Part shown: in pieces, positions 54,020 to 62,500 of the stretch
Numbering within the stretch: position 1 is the first letter of the stretch
Layout: the number at the start of each line of letters is the position of its first letter
Assembly (NCBI GenBank): GCA_023435745.1
Contig: JAEZMD010000018.1
Location: 372,001 to 436,000 of the forward strand
From: Bacillota bacterium
Lineage (GTDB): Bacteria > Bacillota > Clostridia > Acetivibrionales > DTU013
Reading direction: 5' to 3'
Length of the DNA: 64,000 bases
Program-made: the position numbers and the translations under genes
Notes under the pieces: model-generated
Databases searched by the model: none
What the model was told of the DNA's origin: nothing
The model's input: only the letters and a program-made list of their open reading frames with translations

Positions 54020-55405
54020 ATGATGAAAATACGCACTGTTGCTTTATTGTTTGTTTGCACACTTGTTTTTTGTTTCTTATTTTCGCAAAACATTTCTTCT
54101 GACAGCACGATTATTAGAAATGAAAAAAATGCAGAAAGATTGTCACATCTTGGGTTGTTTGCAGGAGGAACCTCCGGCTTTGAGCTTGACAGGAGGCCTA
54201 CTCGTGCTGAAGCGGCAGTTATGCTGGTCAGAATGACCGGGAAAGAAGATGAAGCTGCTGCCGGTTATTATTCACATCCATTTACAGATGTTCCTCCATG
54301 GGCAGACCATTATGTCGGGTATTTATATGAAAACGGTCTTACCTCCGGTATTTCTGCAAAGCTTTTCGGTTCGAATCAGTTTATTTCCGTAGATCAATAT
54401 GTAACATTTGTTCTGCGAGCCTTAGGATACAGTGATGCACAGGGCGATTTCAAAAGCAGGGATAGCCTGACAAAAGCAGGACAGATCAAGCTGCTTACTG
54501 ATGACGAGATAGTATACTACAGCAGTAAGGGCGAATTCCTAAGGGATGATATTATCGGTATTACAATAAATGCACTTGCGACCTTGCTGAAGGATTCGGA
54601 TCAGTCATTGCTGGACAAACTCATTTATGAGGAAGGAGTGGTTGATGAGCGGGCAGCTATTGAGTCAGGTTTCATCATTGACAAGCAAGTAGTGTTCAAG
54701 GATCCAGCCTTGGAAGCGGTCATCAGAGAATTGATCAGGAAGAGGGAAGGTGCGCTGTTTGCGTCTGATATCAGAAATATTGTAGAAATAAAAGCTGAAA
54801 GAATGGGGATTACGTCTCTGGAAGGATTACAAGAATGTAAAAGGCTTAAGGGTTTATTTGTCGGATATAATGAAATAACTGATCTGGAACCTGTCAGAGA
54901 GTTAAGATTTCTAACCACTTTATTTATAAATAACAACAAGATAAGTAATATTGATCCGCTTGGCAAATTAACCAATTTAAAAACTCTGAACATGCTGAAA
55001 AATAAAATTACTGATATCGAGCCTTTAGAATCCTTAACAGAGCTTCAATTTTTGGCTATTGGAAACAATTCTGTCAAAGATATAAGCTATGTAGCTAATC
55101 TGACCAATTTAGAGACATTATCTTTACTGGATCTTGACCTGAATGATATCGAACCTATTGAAAATCTCACAAATTTAAGATGGCTCGATTTACGACTTAA
55201 CAATATCAGCGATTTAAAGCCATTGTCATCTATTAAAAACCTGAACTATCTAGCTTTATCATTTAATAAAATAAGTGACATTACTCCGCTTTCCGGATTG
55301 AAAAACCTGAAGACACTGAAGCTGAGTAATAACCCCATAACTGATTTTTCACCTGTTAAAGACATATATGATCAGCTTGAGGAAAAAGACTTTACGATAA
55401 AATAG
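54020..55405 (+). CDS. Secreted SLH and leucine-rich-repeat protein
   Basis: 461 residues. An N-terminal hydrophobic signal or anchor (about 4-24) is followed by about two SLH modules (roughly 40-190, with RPTRAEAAVMLVRMTG and ISVDQYVTFVLRALGY), then internalin-type leucine-rich repeats (about 240-450). The repeats recur every 22 residues as LTNLKTLNMLKNKITDIEPL-type units, eight or nine in all. It is probably displayed on the cell surface for protein or polysaccharide binding. ATG 54020 is six bases after GGAGGG; a second ATG follows directly, and the upstream TTG overlaps the binding site. Confidence 0.87.
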   Translation: MMKIRTVALLFVCTLVFCFLFSQNISSDSTIIRNEKNAERLSHLGLFAGGTSGFELDRRPTRAEAAVMLVRMTGKEDEAAAGYYSHPFTDVPPWADHYVGYLYENGLTSGISAKLFGSNQFISVDQYVTFVLRALGYSDAQGDFKSRDSLTKAGQIKLLTDDEIVYYSSKGEFLRDDIIGITINALATLLKDSDQSLLDKLIYEEGVVDERAAIESGFIIDKQVVFKDPALEAVIRELIRKREGALFASDIRNIVEIKAERMGITSLEGLQECKRLKGLFVGYNEITDLEPVRELRFLTTLFINNNKISNIDPLGKLTNLKTLNMLKNKITDIEPLESLTELQFLAIGNNSVKDISYVANLTNLETLSLLDLDLNDIEPIENLTNLRWLDLRLNNISDLKPLSSIKNLNYLALSFNKISDITPLSGLKNLKTLKLSNNPITDFSPVKDIYDQLEEKDFTIK

Positions 55406-55428
55406 ATATATCAAAATACAATAAAAAA

Positions 55429-55451
55429 GATAGTGAAAGTAACGTATGAAA
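55429..55451 (+). repeat. GATAGTGTAAAG motif, copy C
   Basis: GATAGTGAAAGTAAC then GTATGAAA, one base shorter than copies A and B. The ATG inside begins the small frame at 55446. Confidence 0.65.
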
Positions 55452-55589
55452 GCCATGGAGGTACAGGTATGTCATTGGAAATATGCTGATCCAAATACCG
55501 GCAATAGAGGAATACATACCTGTGTATGCAAAGGCAGGACGGACGATGCTATCATTGAAATGGAGTATGTGCAGCCTGAGGGCATATAA
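55446..55589 (+). CDS. Possible small protein, 47 residues
   Basis: An open frame from ATG to TAA between the SLH-LRR gene and the methyltransferase gene: MKAMEVQVCHWKYADPNTG, then three more Cys/His-rich residues in IHTCVCKGRTDDAIIEMEYV. No good ribosome binding site precedes the ATG. I do not recognise it. The His/Cys content could be a small metal site or chance. The remaining 160 bases up to 55749 show nothing else. Confidence 0.3.
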   Translation: MKAMEVQVCHWKYADPNTGNRGIHTCVCKGRTDDAIIEMEYVQPEGI

Positions 55590-55749
55590 TGAATTTTCAA
55601 AGTGAATGAGAAAGAGCAGCAGGTTCAGAAAGCGGATATTTGATACCTATGTGAAATAAAATATGGTAAAATGCTATTTGTACTGAAATATTTCACAAAC
55701 TTGAAGGTATCCTATATGCCATAGACTTATTTGTCTCGGAGGGAAGAAC

Positions 55750-56613
55750 ATGCTGCTTGCGGATGATTGGAAGGATTATGAACTGATAGATACAGGCGCG
55801 GGGGAAAAGCTGGAGCGCTGGGGCAGCTTTACGCTCAGAAGGCCCGACCCTCAGGCTATCTGGCCGGTGACAGGCGATGAAAGGGCATGGACCGGAGCGG
55901 ACGCTCATTATCACAGGAGCAGCAGCGGAGGCGGCAGATGGGAATATAGAAGAAAGCTGCCTTCACAGTGGTCTGTTGGCTACGGGGAGCTGAAATTTCA
56001 CGTAGAGCCTACAGGCTTCAAGCATACCGGGTTATTTCCCGAACAGGCTGTCAATTGGAAGTGGATTGAAGAAAAAATTATGAATGCAGGCAGAAAAATC
56101 AGCGTGCTGAATCTGTTTGCCTATACCGGAGGCGCTACTGTAGCGGCAGCTCATGCAGGAGCAGAGGTGTGCCATGTAGACGCGTCAAAGGGAATGGTGA
56201 CAAGGGCTAAGGAGAACCTGTCATTGTCCGGGCTTGGAGACAGGCCGGTCAGGTTTATTGTAGACGATGCGGTGAAATTTGTGAGCCGTGAGAGCAGGCG
56301 CGGCCACAAATATGATGCTGTTATTATGGATCCCCCGTCTTATGGAAGAGGACCCAACGGCGAATTGTGGAAGATCGAGGATGAACTGTATGGCCTGATT
56401 GGCCTATGTATTGAAATCCTGACGCTGCAGCCGCTGTTTTTTATTGTGAACTCCTATACGACAGGTCTGTCGCCTACTGTCATCGGAAATATGCTGAGGC
56501 TGTCCATGCAGCGTAAATTTGGGGGCAGGGTCACAGCGGATGAGATAGGCCTGCCTTCGACGGCAACCGGACTGGTGCTGCCTTGTGGGGCAGCTGGACG
56601 TTGGGAAGAATGA
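55750..56613 (+). CDS. Class I SAM-dependent methyltransferase (RlmI/RlmK-like)
   Basis: 287 residues. The SAM-binding motif VLNLFAYTGGAT lies at about 119-130, an acidic strand CHVDAS at 141-146, and the catalytic DPPSYGRG at about 194-201. This fits the rRNA large-subunit methyltransferase group (COG1092-like) without a PUA domain. The N-terminal segment (LERWGSFTLRRPDPQAIWP) is typical of short members. It lies 80 bases before a pseudouridine synthase, so the pair may modify RNA together. GGAGGG precedes the start. Confidence 0.83.
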   Translation: MLLADDWKDYELIDTGAGEKLERWGSFTLRRPDPQAIWPVTGDERAWTGADAHYHRSSSGGGRWEYRRKLPSQWSVGYGELKFHVEPTGFKHTGLFPEQAVNWKWIEEKIMNAGRKISVLNLFAYTGGATVAAAHAGAEVCHVDASKGMVTRAKENLSLSGLGDRPVRFIVDDAVKFVSRESRRGHKYDAVIMDPPSYGRGPNGELWKIEDELYGLIGLCIEILTLQPLFFIVNSYTTGLSPTVIGNMLRLSMQRKFGGRVTADEIGLPSTATGLVLPCGAAGRWEE

Positions 56614-56692
56614 AAAATGAACGGAACAGGAATTAAACCATGAGCGCGGATAGGAAAATAGCCCGAAAAACAGAATAAACAAGACGCAAACT

Positions 56693-57391
56693 ATGAATAT
56701 GAAGAACAGCATGAATATTAAGAAAAAAATTGAAATATTATATGAGGACAATCATATACTGGTTGTTGTAAAGCCTCCCAATATGCTGACACAGGGTGAT
56801 CAAACCGGAGATGAGGATTTGCTGACAGTGCTGAAGGAGGATATCAAAGCCAGGTATAACAAGCCCGGTGATGTTTTTTTGGGATTGGTGCACAGGCTTG
56901 ACCGGCCCGTCGGTGGTGTCATGGTTTTTGCCAGAACCTCAAAAGCTGCATCCAGACTTTCAGAACAGATTCGCTCAAGAGAATTTGACAAATCTTATAC
57001 GGCAGTTGTGCATGGCGTACCGTCGCAAGCCTCCGGTACACTGGTGCATTATCTTGTAAAAAATGAGGCGACGAATACCGTCCGTGTTGTCAAGTCTCCC
57101 GAAGAAGGAAAGGCAGCATCCTTGGAGTATGATTTAATAGCATCGGGGGATGGCCTTTCGCTGGTGCATATCAAGCTCCATACGGGCAGACCGCATCAGA
57201 TTCGCGTTCAGATGGCTGCAATCGGGCATCCGCTCTACGGAGACCAAAAATATGGTGCTGAGCTGAATAAGCCCGGCATGCAGCTCGCACTGTGGTCGGC
57301 GGAAATCGGCTTTCAGCATCCCACGCTGAAGCAGCAGATGTCGTTTACATCAACTCCTCCCAAGGAGTATCCCTGGAGCATATTTGGGTGA
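56693..57391 (+). CDS. RluA/RluD-family pseudouridine synthase
   Basis: 232 residues, catalytic domain only, with no S4 RNA-binding domain. The catalytic Asp is D70 in LVHRLDRPVGGVMVFARTSKAA, and TGRPHQIRVQMAAIGHPLYGD is the second family motif. It isomerises uridine in rRNA or tRNA; the site cannot be told. Several in-frame ATGs (56693, 56699, 56711) exist and none has a strong binding site, so the start is uncertain. It probably shares a transcript with the methyltransferase gene. Confidence 0.9.
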   Translation: MNMKNSMNIKKKIEILYEDNHILVVVKPPNMLTQGDQTGDEDLLTVLKEDIKARYNKPGDVFLGLVHRLDRPVGGVMVFARTSKAASRLSEQIRSREFDKSYTAVVHGVPSQASGTLVHYLVKNEATNTVRVVKSPEEGKAASLEYDLIASGDGLSLVHIKLHTGRPHQIRVQMAAIGHPLYGDQKYGAELNKPGMQLALWSAEIGFQHPTLKQQMSFTSTPPKEYPWSIFG

Positions 57392-57441
57392 AACAAACAA
57401 CTGTTTGGGATAAATGTCAAATAACATAATATTATTGTCCT

Positions 57442-57567
57442 AAATTGAACGAAAAATACTGTCGAAGCGGACAACAAATCGAATAAAATACCCTGCTCAA
57501 ATCGAACGAAATAAATACATAATATCGCACAAAATCCTTGCTGTAAATCGCACGATATGATACGTTG
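57442..57567 (+). repeat. Array of imperfect 23-base repeats upstream of the Phd-Uma2 gene
   Basis: Units begin AAATTGAACGAAA (57442), AAATCGAATAAAA (57476), AAATCGAACGAAA (57499), ATATCGCACAAAA (57522) and AAATCGCACGATA (57545). The last four are at exact 23-base steps, just over two helical turns; the first is 34 bases ahead. The array ends about 58 bases before the start codon. An operator array for the encoded Phd-type DNA-binding domain is the simplest idea. Confidence 0.7.
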
Positions 57568-57624
57568 TATTTGGAACACTGTGATAGTGTTAAGAAGTGT
57601 ACGATTGAAGGAGGCGGTGTTTTT

Positions 57625-58404
57625 ATGGGACGTATGAAATACCGTGAAGGGGTAGTTGTAACTGCAACAGAGCTCAAACAGAATCTTGGGAAATACATGG
57701 ACTATGTGCAGCAGCAAAATGATGTGGTCATCACAAAGAACGGCAATAAAATTGCAAGACTGACGCCTTATGTAACGGATATCGAGCAGTATTTTACAGT
57801 GAGAGAAAATGCGCTGGACTACCAATATGGGGGCAAAAAGGTCTCTTATGAAGAATTTATGGAGATCAGCGAAAAAAGTACGCTTAGAATGGAATATATC
57901 AATGGTGAAATCATTTTGCAGGAATCTCCAACCATATGGCATCAGGAAATTCTTGGACGATTGCATTTAATTTTTAATAGCTATTTCAGGAAGAAAAAGT
58001 GCAAAGTGTTTCTGGCTCCGTTTGACGTCCATTTCAAAAAGAAGCATTTCAAGGAACCGGATGTTATGCAGCCCGATGTTCTGGTCGCATGCGATCTGGA
58101 GGGTAATGTCAATGAGAAGAATAAGTATATGGGTACGCCGTCGCTGGTGATCGAAATTTTATCATCGGGCACCAGAAGCAAGGACATGGTCGACAAGCTG
58201 AACACCTATATGTTGTCGGGTGTGAAGGAGTACTGGATTATTGATAAAAAGAATGAAAGCATCATGATTTATGTTTTTGCGGATTGCCAGATCGATTGTC
58301 TCAATGTATTTAAAAAGGGTGAGACTGCTAATTCTACTGCGTTTGAAGGATTATCGGCGGAGGTCGGGGAATTATTTGGCGATTTGACGGGAGAAAACGG
58401 GTGA
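57625..58404 (+). CDS. Phd/YefM antitoxin-like domain fused to Uma2-family nuclease-like domain
   Basis: 259 residues. Residues about 5-50 (VVVTATELKQNLGKYMDYVQ, VVITKNGNKIARLTPY) are a Phd/YefM antitoxin DNA-binding fold. Residues about 72-250 are a Uma2 (DUF820) domain, a PD-(D/E)XK-like nuclease fold: MEYINGEIIL, EPDVMQPDVLV (D146/D151), LVIEILSSGTRSKD (E177) and GVKEYWIIDKKN. ATG 57625 follows AAGGAGG; the longer frame from 57565 does not. It is unusual to find both halves in one chain. It overlaps the next membrane protein gene by one base. Nuclease activity and autoregulation are inferences. Confidence 0.82.
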   Translation: MGRMKYREGVVVTATELKQNLGKYMDYVQQQNDVVITKNGNKIARLTPYVTDIEQYFTVRENALDYQYGGKKVSYEEFMEISEKSTLRMEYINGEIILQESPTIWHQEILGRLHLIFNSYFRKKKCKVFLAPFDVHFKKKHFKEPDVMQPDVLVACDLEGNVNEKNKYMGTPSLVIEILSSGTRSKDMVDKLNTYMLSGVKEYWIIDKKNESIMIYVFADCQIDCLNVFKKGETANSTAFEGLSAEVGELFGDLTGENG

Positions 58405-59150
58405 TGAAAAATTATGTGAAGCTATTTGGTTCAATAGGCATTATAGCTGTTTTTTTTACGATCATCAGTGATGTGATATTGCTAGGCCGACCTGACAGCG
58501 CGTATTCGTTTTTTGCGAAGCCTACGGAATGCATGGCGGAAATTGCGCTGTGGAGGATTACTGCAGGAGTGTTTATCGGTGTTTTCATGCTGCCTTTTCA
58601 GTTGGCCGGATTAGCACCCTTGTATTATGGGCTGAAGCCATTGGGGAGGAAGATGCAGCTGCTGGCGGTCATCCCTTCCGGCCACGCGTTGACCATGGGG
58701 ATAGCCTTTCATATGTCTTATGCTTTCATGGCAAGCGGGTGGAAGCTTTTTTATGCGACAATGCCTGGAAATCAAATGGCAGCAGCACCGGGAAATGATT
58801 TGCTCACGGAAGCTCTCTGGAATGATCCGGCAGCCTCGATGATGAAAAGCTTTGACTTCTATTGGCAGCTTCTGATTGTCATTATGCTTGCAGAGCTGAT
58901 CTTTTGTTCATGCTTCTTTGCCATAACGGTTCTGAGGGGCAAAACTCTCTTTCCAAAATGGATGGCAGCGTTCAATCCTCTTTTTATTATGGGGGCTGTG
59001 TTTTTGATTATTTCACTGATTCCATCGCCGGCAGGGGGATTTATCGCGCCTACGATTTTGAACACCTCTAATTTTACATTTTTCATTCTTTCTACCGTCG
59101 TTATTCATAATAGAGCAAAGGATTTGAGAACGATACAAACGGAGTATTAA
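58404..59150 (+). CDS. Six-helix membrane protein, unknown function
   Basis: 248 residues. Hydrophobic segments at about 7-28, 50-72, 82-105, 150-175, 186-206 and 215-236 suggest six membrane helices. I do not recognise a family with certainty; the pattern FHMSYAFMASGW and a long outer loop with Asn/Pro resemble uncharacterised DUF proteins of Firmicutes. The ATG overlaps the Phd-Uma2 stop (TGATG), with GGGAGAAAACGGG as binding site, so the two are coupled. That coupling, rather than homology, is the main clue to function. Confidence 0.6.
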   Translation: MKNYVKLFGSIGIIAVFFTIISDVILLGRPDSAYSFFAKPTECMAEIALWRITAGVFIGVFMLPFQLAGLAPLYYGLKPLGRKMQLLAVIPSGHALTMGIAFHMSYAFMASGWKLFYATMPGNQMAAAPGNDLLTEALWNDPAASMMKSFDFYWQLLIVIMLAELIFCSCFFAITVLRGKTLFPKWMAAFNPLFIMGAVFLIISLIPSPAGGFIAPTILNTSNFTFFILSTVVIHNRAKDLRTIQTEY

Positions 59151-59173
59151 CTGGCTTGTATGTTTAATGCCAG

Positions 59174-59267
59174 CTTGTACGCTTGCGGTAAATGCGTATG
59201 TGCTGTATTATTTTATTAATGGCACATTTGGACGTTGAAAGAAAATGACATACTTGTACGAAAATTT
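59174..59267 (+). promoter_or_regulatory. Candidate AraR operator sites upstream of araB
   Basis: CTTGTACG occurs at 59174-59181 and 59253-59260. ATTTGGACGTTGAAAG (59226-59241) matches 12 of 16 positions of the known AraR consensus ATTTGTACGTACAAAT, and ACTTGTACGAAAATTT (59252-59267) matches 11. They lie 60-160 bases before the araB start. The araR-type gene is in the same cluster. Confidence 0.55.
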
Positions 59268-59329
59268 TTATTAACTGCATCCGTCAAGACAGCAAAAATT
59301 ATGTAACAAGTATAGAAAGGGTGATTTAA

Positions 59330-61009
59330 TTGGCTGGAAAATACTCAATAGGCATCGATTATGGCACACTTTCCGGAAGAGCAATACTTGTGGAGGTGGA
59401 TACCGGCGACATTATTGCGACTGCGGTAAAGGAATATACTCACGGCGTAATGGACGAGTATCTTCCTGACGGCAGAACCAGATTGGGCCCTGACTGGGCG
59501 CTCGAACATCCTGCAGACTATCTTGAGGTGCTTGGGGAGACGATACCCACGGTATTGAAGGAATCGGGGGTCGGAGCTGAGAACGTGATCGGCCTTGCTA
59601 TTGACTTTACAGCCTGCACCATGCTGCCGGTCGATAAGTCAGGTACGCCTCTTTGCATGAAGGAGGAATACAAAAACAATCCTCATACTTATGTAAAGCT
59701 GTGGAAGCATCATGCCGCCCAATACGAGGCGAACAGGCTCAACGAAAAGGCTGCTGAGCGAGGAGAGAAGTTCCTAAGCAGATATGGAGGCAAGATATCC
59801 TCCGAATGGCTGATCCCAAAAATAATGCAGATTCTGGACGAAGCTCCCGAGATTTACGCAGCCGCTGACAGATTTATGGAAGCGACCGACTGGGTCACGA
59901 TGAGATTGACGGGAAATGAAAGAAGGAACAGCTGTACCGCCGGTTACAAGGCAATATGGAGTAAGCGCGAGGGCTATCCTACTAAGGAGTTCTTCAAAGC
60001 ACTGGATCCGAGGCTGGAGAATGTGGTGGAGGATAAATTAAGCACAGATATATATCCGCTTGGCGGCAAGGCCGGAGAACTGACACAGGAGATGGCGGAG
60101 CTGACAGGGCTGAAGGCCGGCACTGCCGTAGGTATCGCCAATGTGGATGCACACGTGGCTGTACCGTCTCTGGGGATCACACAGGCGGGTAAGATGCTGA
60201 TGATTATGGGCACCTCTACCTGTCATATGGTTTTGGGAACTGAGGAAAAAATCGTTCCCGGAATGTGCGGTGTGGTAGAAGATGGCATACTGCCTGGGTT
60301 TTTTGGATATGAGGCGGGGCAGTCCTGCGTAGGCGACCATTTCCAGTGGTTCGTGGAGAATTGCGTCCCTGCGGCTTATACGGAAGAAGCAAGGAGCAGA
60401 GGCATTTCCATACATAAGCTTTTGCGAGAAAAGGCGACTCAACTGAAGGTAGGTGAAAGTGGCCTGATAGCGTTGGATTGGTGGAATGGTAACCGCTCTG
60501 TACTGGTGGACGTAGATCTGACAGGTCTGATTATCGGATGTACGCTTCAGACAAAGCCGGAAGAGATTTACCGTGCTTTGATCGAAGCCACCGCATATGG
60601 AACGAACATGATCATTGAAACCTTTGAAAACAGCGGTATCGGGATCGATGAATTGTACGCATGCGGCGGTATTGCCGAAAAGGATGAAATGATGATGCAG
60701 ATCTATGCGGATGTGACGAACAGAGAGATCAGGATCTCCAATTCACCGCAAGCCGTAGCTCTTGGATCGGCTATGTTCGGCGCGGTTGCGGCGGGCAAAG
60801 CAAAGGGTGGCTATGACAGCATTTTCGGGGCGGCTAAAAAAATGTCCAAGGTCAAGGAAGCTTATTACAAACCGAATGCTGCCAATGTGGCGGCCTACAA
60901 GAAGCTTTATGCCGAATACAGGCTGCTGCACGACTATTTTGGCAGAGGTGAAAATGATGTCATGAAAAGACTGAAAAAGATAAAGGCAGAGGCCAGAGGC
61001 GAAGCGTGA
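59330..61009 (+). CDS. araB: Ribulokinase
   Basis: 559 residues, FGGY kinase family. Phosphorylates L-ribulose in arabinose breakdown. GIDYGTLSGRAILV at the start, FTACTMLPVD, the long middle with TDWVTMRLTGNERRNSCTAGYKA, NVDAHVAVPSLG, MGTSTCHMVLG and ACGGIAEKDEMMMQIYADV are ribulokinase-specific. The start is TTG, six bases after AAAGGGTGA, and no nearer ATG fits. No araA or araD is in the window. An MFS transporter and araR follow, and AraR-like boxes precede it. Confidence 0.95.
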   Translation: MAGKYSIGIDYGTLSGRAILVEVDTGDIIATAVKEYTHGVMDEYLPDGRTRLGPDWALEHPADYLEVLGETIPTVLKESGVGAENVIGLAIDFTACTMLPVDKSGTPLCMKEEYKNNPHTYVKLWKHHAAQYEANRLNEKAAERGEKFLSRYGGKISSEWLIPKIMQILDEAPEIYAAADRFMEATDWVTMRLTGNERRNSCTAGYKAIWSKREGYPTKEFFKALDPRLENVVEDKLSTDIYPLGGKAGELTQEMAELTGLKAGTAVGIANVDAHVAVPSLGITQAGKMLMIMGTSTCHMVLGTEEKIVPGMCGVVEDGILPGFFGYEAGQSCVGDHFQWFVENCVPAAYTEEARSRGISIHKLLREKATQLKVGESGLIALDWWNGNRSVLVDVDLTGLIIGCTLQTKPEEIYRALIEATAYGTNMIIETFENSGIGIDELYACGGIAEKDEMMMQIYADVTNREIRISNSPQAVALGSAMFGAVAAGKAKGGYDSIFGAAKKMSKVKEAYYKPNAANVAAYKKLYAEYRLLHDYFGRGENDVMKRLKKIKAEARGEA

Positions 61010-61127
61010 TTTCAGTAAAAGTGCCCATTTACATCAGAAGGGACGGTAGTGTATATTGATAGTGTAAGTGAATATAACAATATAACACTGCGGTGCTAAC
61101 AGGCATCTGATGTGAAATGGGTCAAAT

Positions 61128-62444
61128 ATGAATATTCGTTCAACGCTTAAAAATACTTTTTACAGTACAGAACCATTAACCGGTAGAGATTACGAATATA
61201 GCCGCAAAATGTCCATTTATGAGGGCTGCACTGCGAGGGGGGTTTTTAACCTGACCAGTGGAGCCTTTCTTGCTGGATATGCAAGCTTTCTGGGGGCGGA
61301 TGATGCATTCAACGGCATCATTGGAGCAATGCCTGTGCTTGCGGGTGTGATGTCGCTCTTCTCACCGATTTACTTTGAGAAAAGGGATAAAAGAAAGCTG
61401 CAGGTTCTTCTGCTGAATTTCCTGCATAGATTTATTCTGGGATTAATGGTGATAATACCGCTGATTTCTGCGGGCATATCACCCAGACTGTTATTGCTGG
61501 GGATCTTTTACCTGACAGCATATATGTCAATTTCCTTTGGCAATCCGGCTGCCAATGCCATACTCATTGACCTTACCCCGGTGAACATACGGGGCAGGTA
61601 TTTCAGTAAAAGGGAATCTGTTCTTTTGGCTGCCGGTACGGTTATTTCGCTGATACTTGGCAGAGTACTGGATGGATTCAGAGATGCAGGCAATGAATAT
61701 GGCGGTTTTGTGGCGGTGTTTTCTGTAATATTGCTTTTATCCTTTGGCAATGCGGCTTTTTGGTCACAAATTAAAGAACCGATTGTGAAAAGAAACAGGA
61801 AAACGTATGCGCTCAAGCAGATCATTACCATACCTGTGAAGAACGCAGGGTTCAGAAAGATCATCATTTTTTTTGTTCTTTATAATATTGGTATTCAGGT
61901 CGGCGGACCGTTTTTTTCCGTCTACATGGTCACGGGGCTGAAGCTGGAATATACCTATATCATGTTCATGGGCATGATATCAACGGTTGTAAATGTAATT
62001 CTTGTACGCGTTTGGGGAAGGATTGCCGACAAAAGATCATGGAACTTTGTGCTCGAATATTCCATTCTGCTTTTGGGGATTGTCCATTTTACCTGGGTTT
62101 TGGTGAACGATTCATCAGCCTTTATTCTTGTACCGCTTCTGCATATTGTCAGCGGAGCGGCTTGGGCCGGCATTGGAATATCGACCTTCAACATTCAATA
62201 TATCTACTCGCCGGAGGAAGGAAGAACTGTTTATACGGGGTTTAATGCAGCATTAGGAGGCCTGATGGGTTTCTTTGGCACGCTGGCGGGTTCGCTGCTG
62301 CTTGGCATTTTTGACAGGCTTGGATTGCAGTTTGCGAATCTGACTGTTGGAGGAATGCAGATGCTGTTTCTGATATCCGGCGTATTGCTGATGCTTTGCG
62401 CAGGCTACGCCCATTTCTTCATCAAGCAGCCTGATACGGAGTGA
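61128..62444 (+). CDS. MFS transporter
   Basis: 438 residues with about 12 membrane segments. A cytoplasmic loop IRGRYFSKRES between helices 4 and 5 and a second loop RIADKRSWN in the C half fit major facilitator transporters. A 25-residue N-terminal tail precedes helix 1 (GCTARGVFNLTSGAFLAGYASFLG). Its position between araB and araR suggests arabinose or an arabinoside as substrate, but the sequence alone does not show this. No ribosome binding site stands out; the upstream bases include GATAGTGTAAG, a partial match to the motif at 50153. Confidence 0.85.
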   Translation: MNIRSTLKNTFYSTEPLTGRDYEYSRKMSIYEGCTARGVFNLTSGAFLAGYASFLGADDAFNGIIGAMPVLAGVMSLFSPIYFEKRDKRKLQVLLLNFLHRFILGLMVIIPLISAGISPRLLLLGIFYLTAYMSISFGNPAANAILIDLTPVNIRGRYFSKRESVLLAAGTVISLILGRVLDGFRDAGNEYGGFVAVFSVILLLSFGNAAFWSQIKEPIVKRNRKTYALKQIITIPVKNAGFRKIIIFFVLYNIGIQVGGPFFSVYMVTGLKLEYTYIMFMGMISTVVNVILVRVWGRIADKRSWNFVLEYSILLLGIVHFTWVLVNDSSAFILVPLLHIVSGAAWAGIGISTFNIQYIYSPEEGRTVYTGFNAALGGLMGFFGTLAGSLLLGIFDRLGLQFANLTVGGMQMLFLISGVLLMLCAGYAHFFIKQPDTE

Positions 62445-62500
62445 TAGATCTGCGACGTTATCGTTAATTGCCTGTGTGACAGTATCGTTAGCTGAAGTAT

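Noticed and set aside
57442..57567. CRISPR array
   Set aside because: The 23-base units follow one another without unique spacers, are imperfect and AT-rich, and no cas genes are present. Kept as an operator-like array instead.
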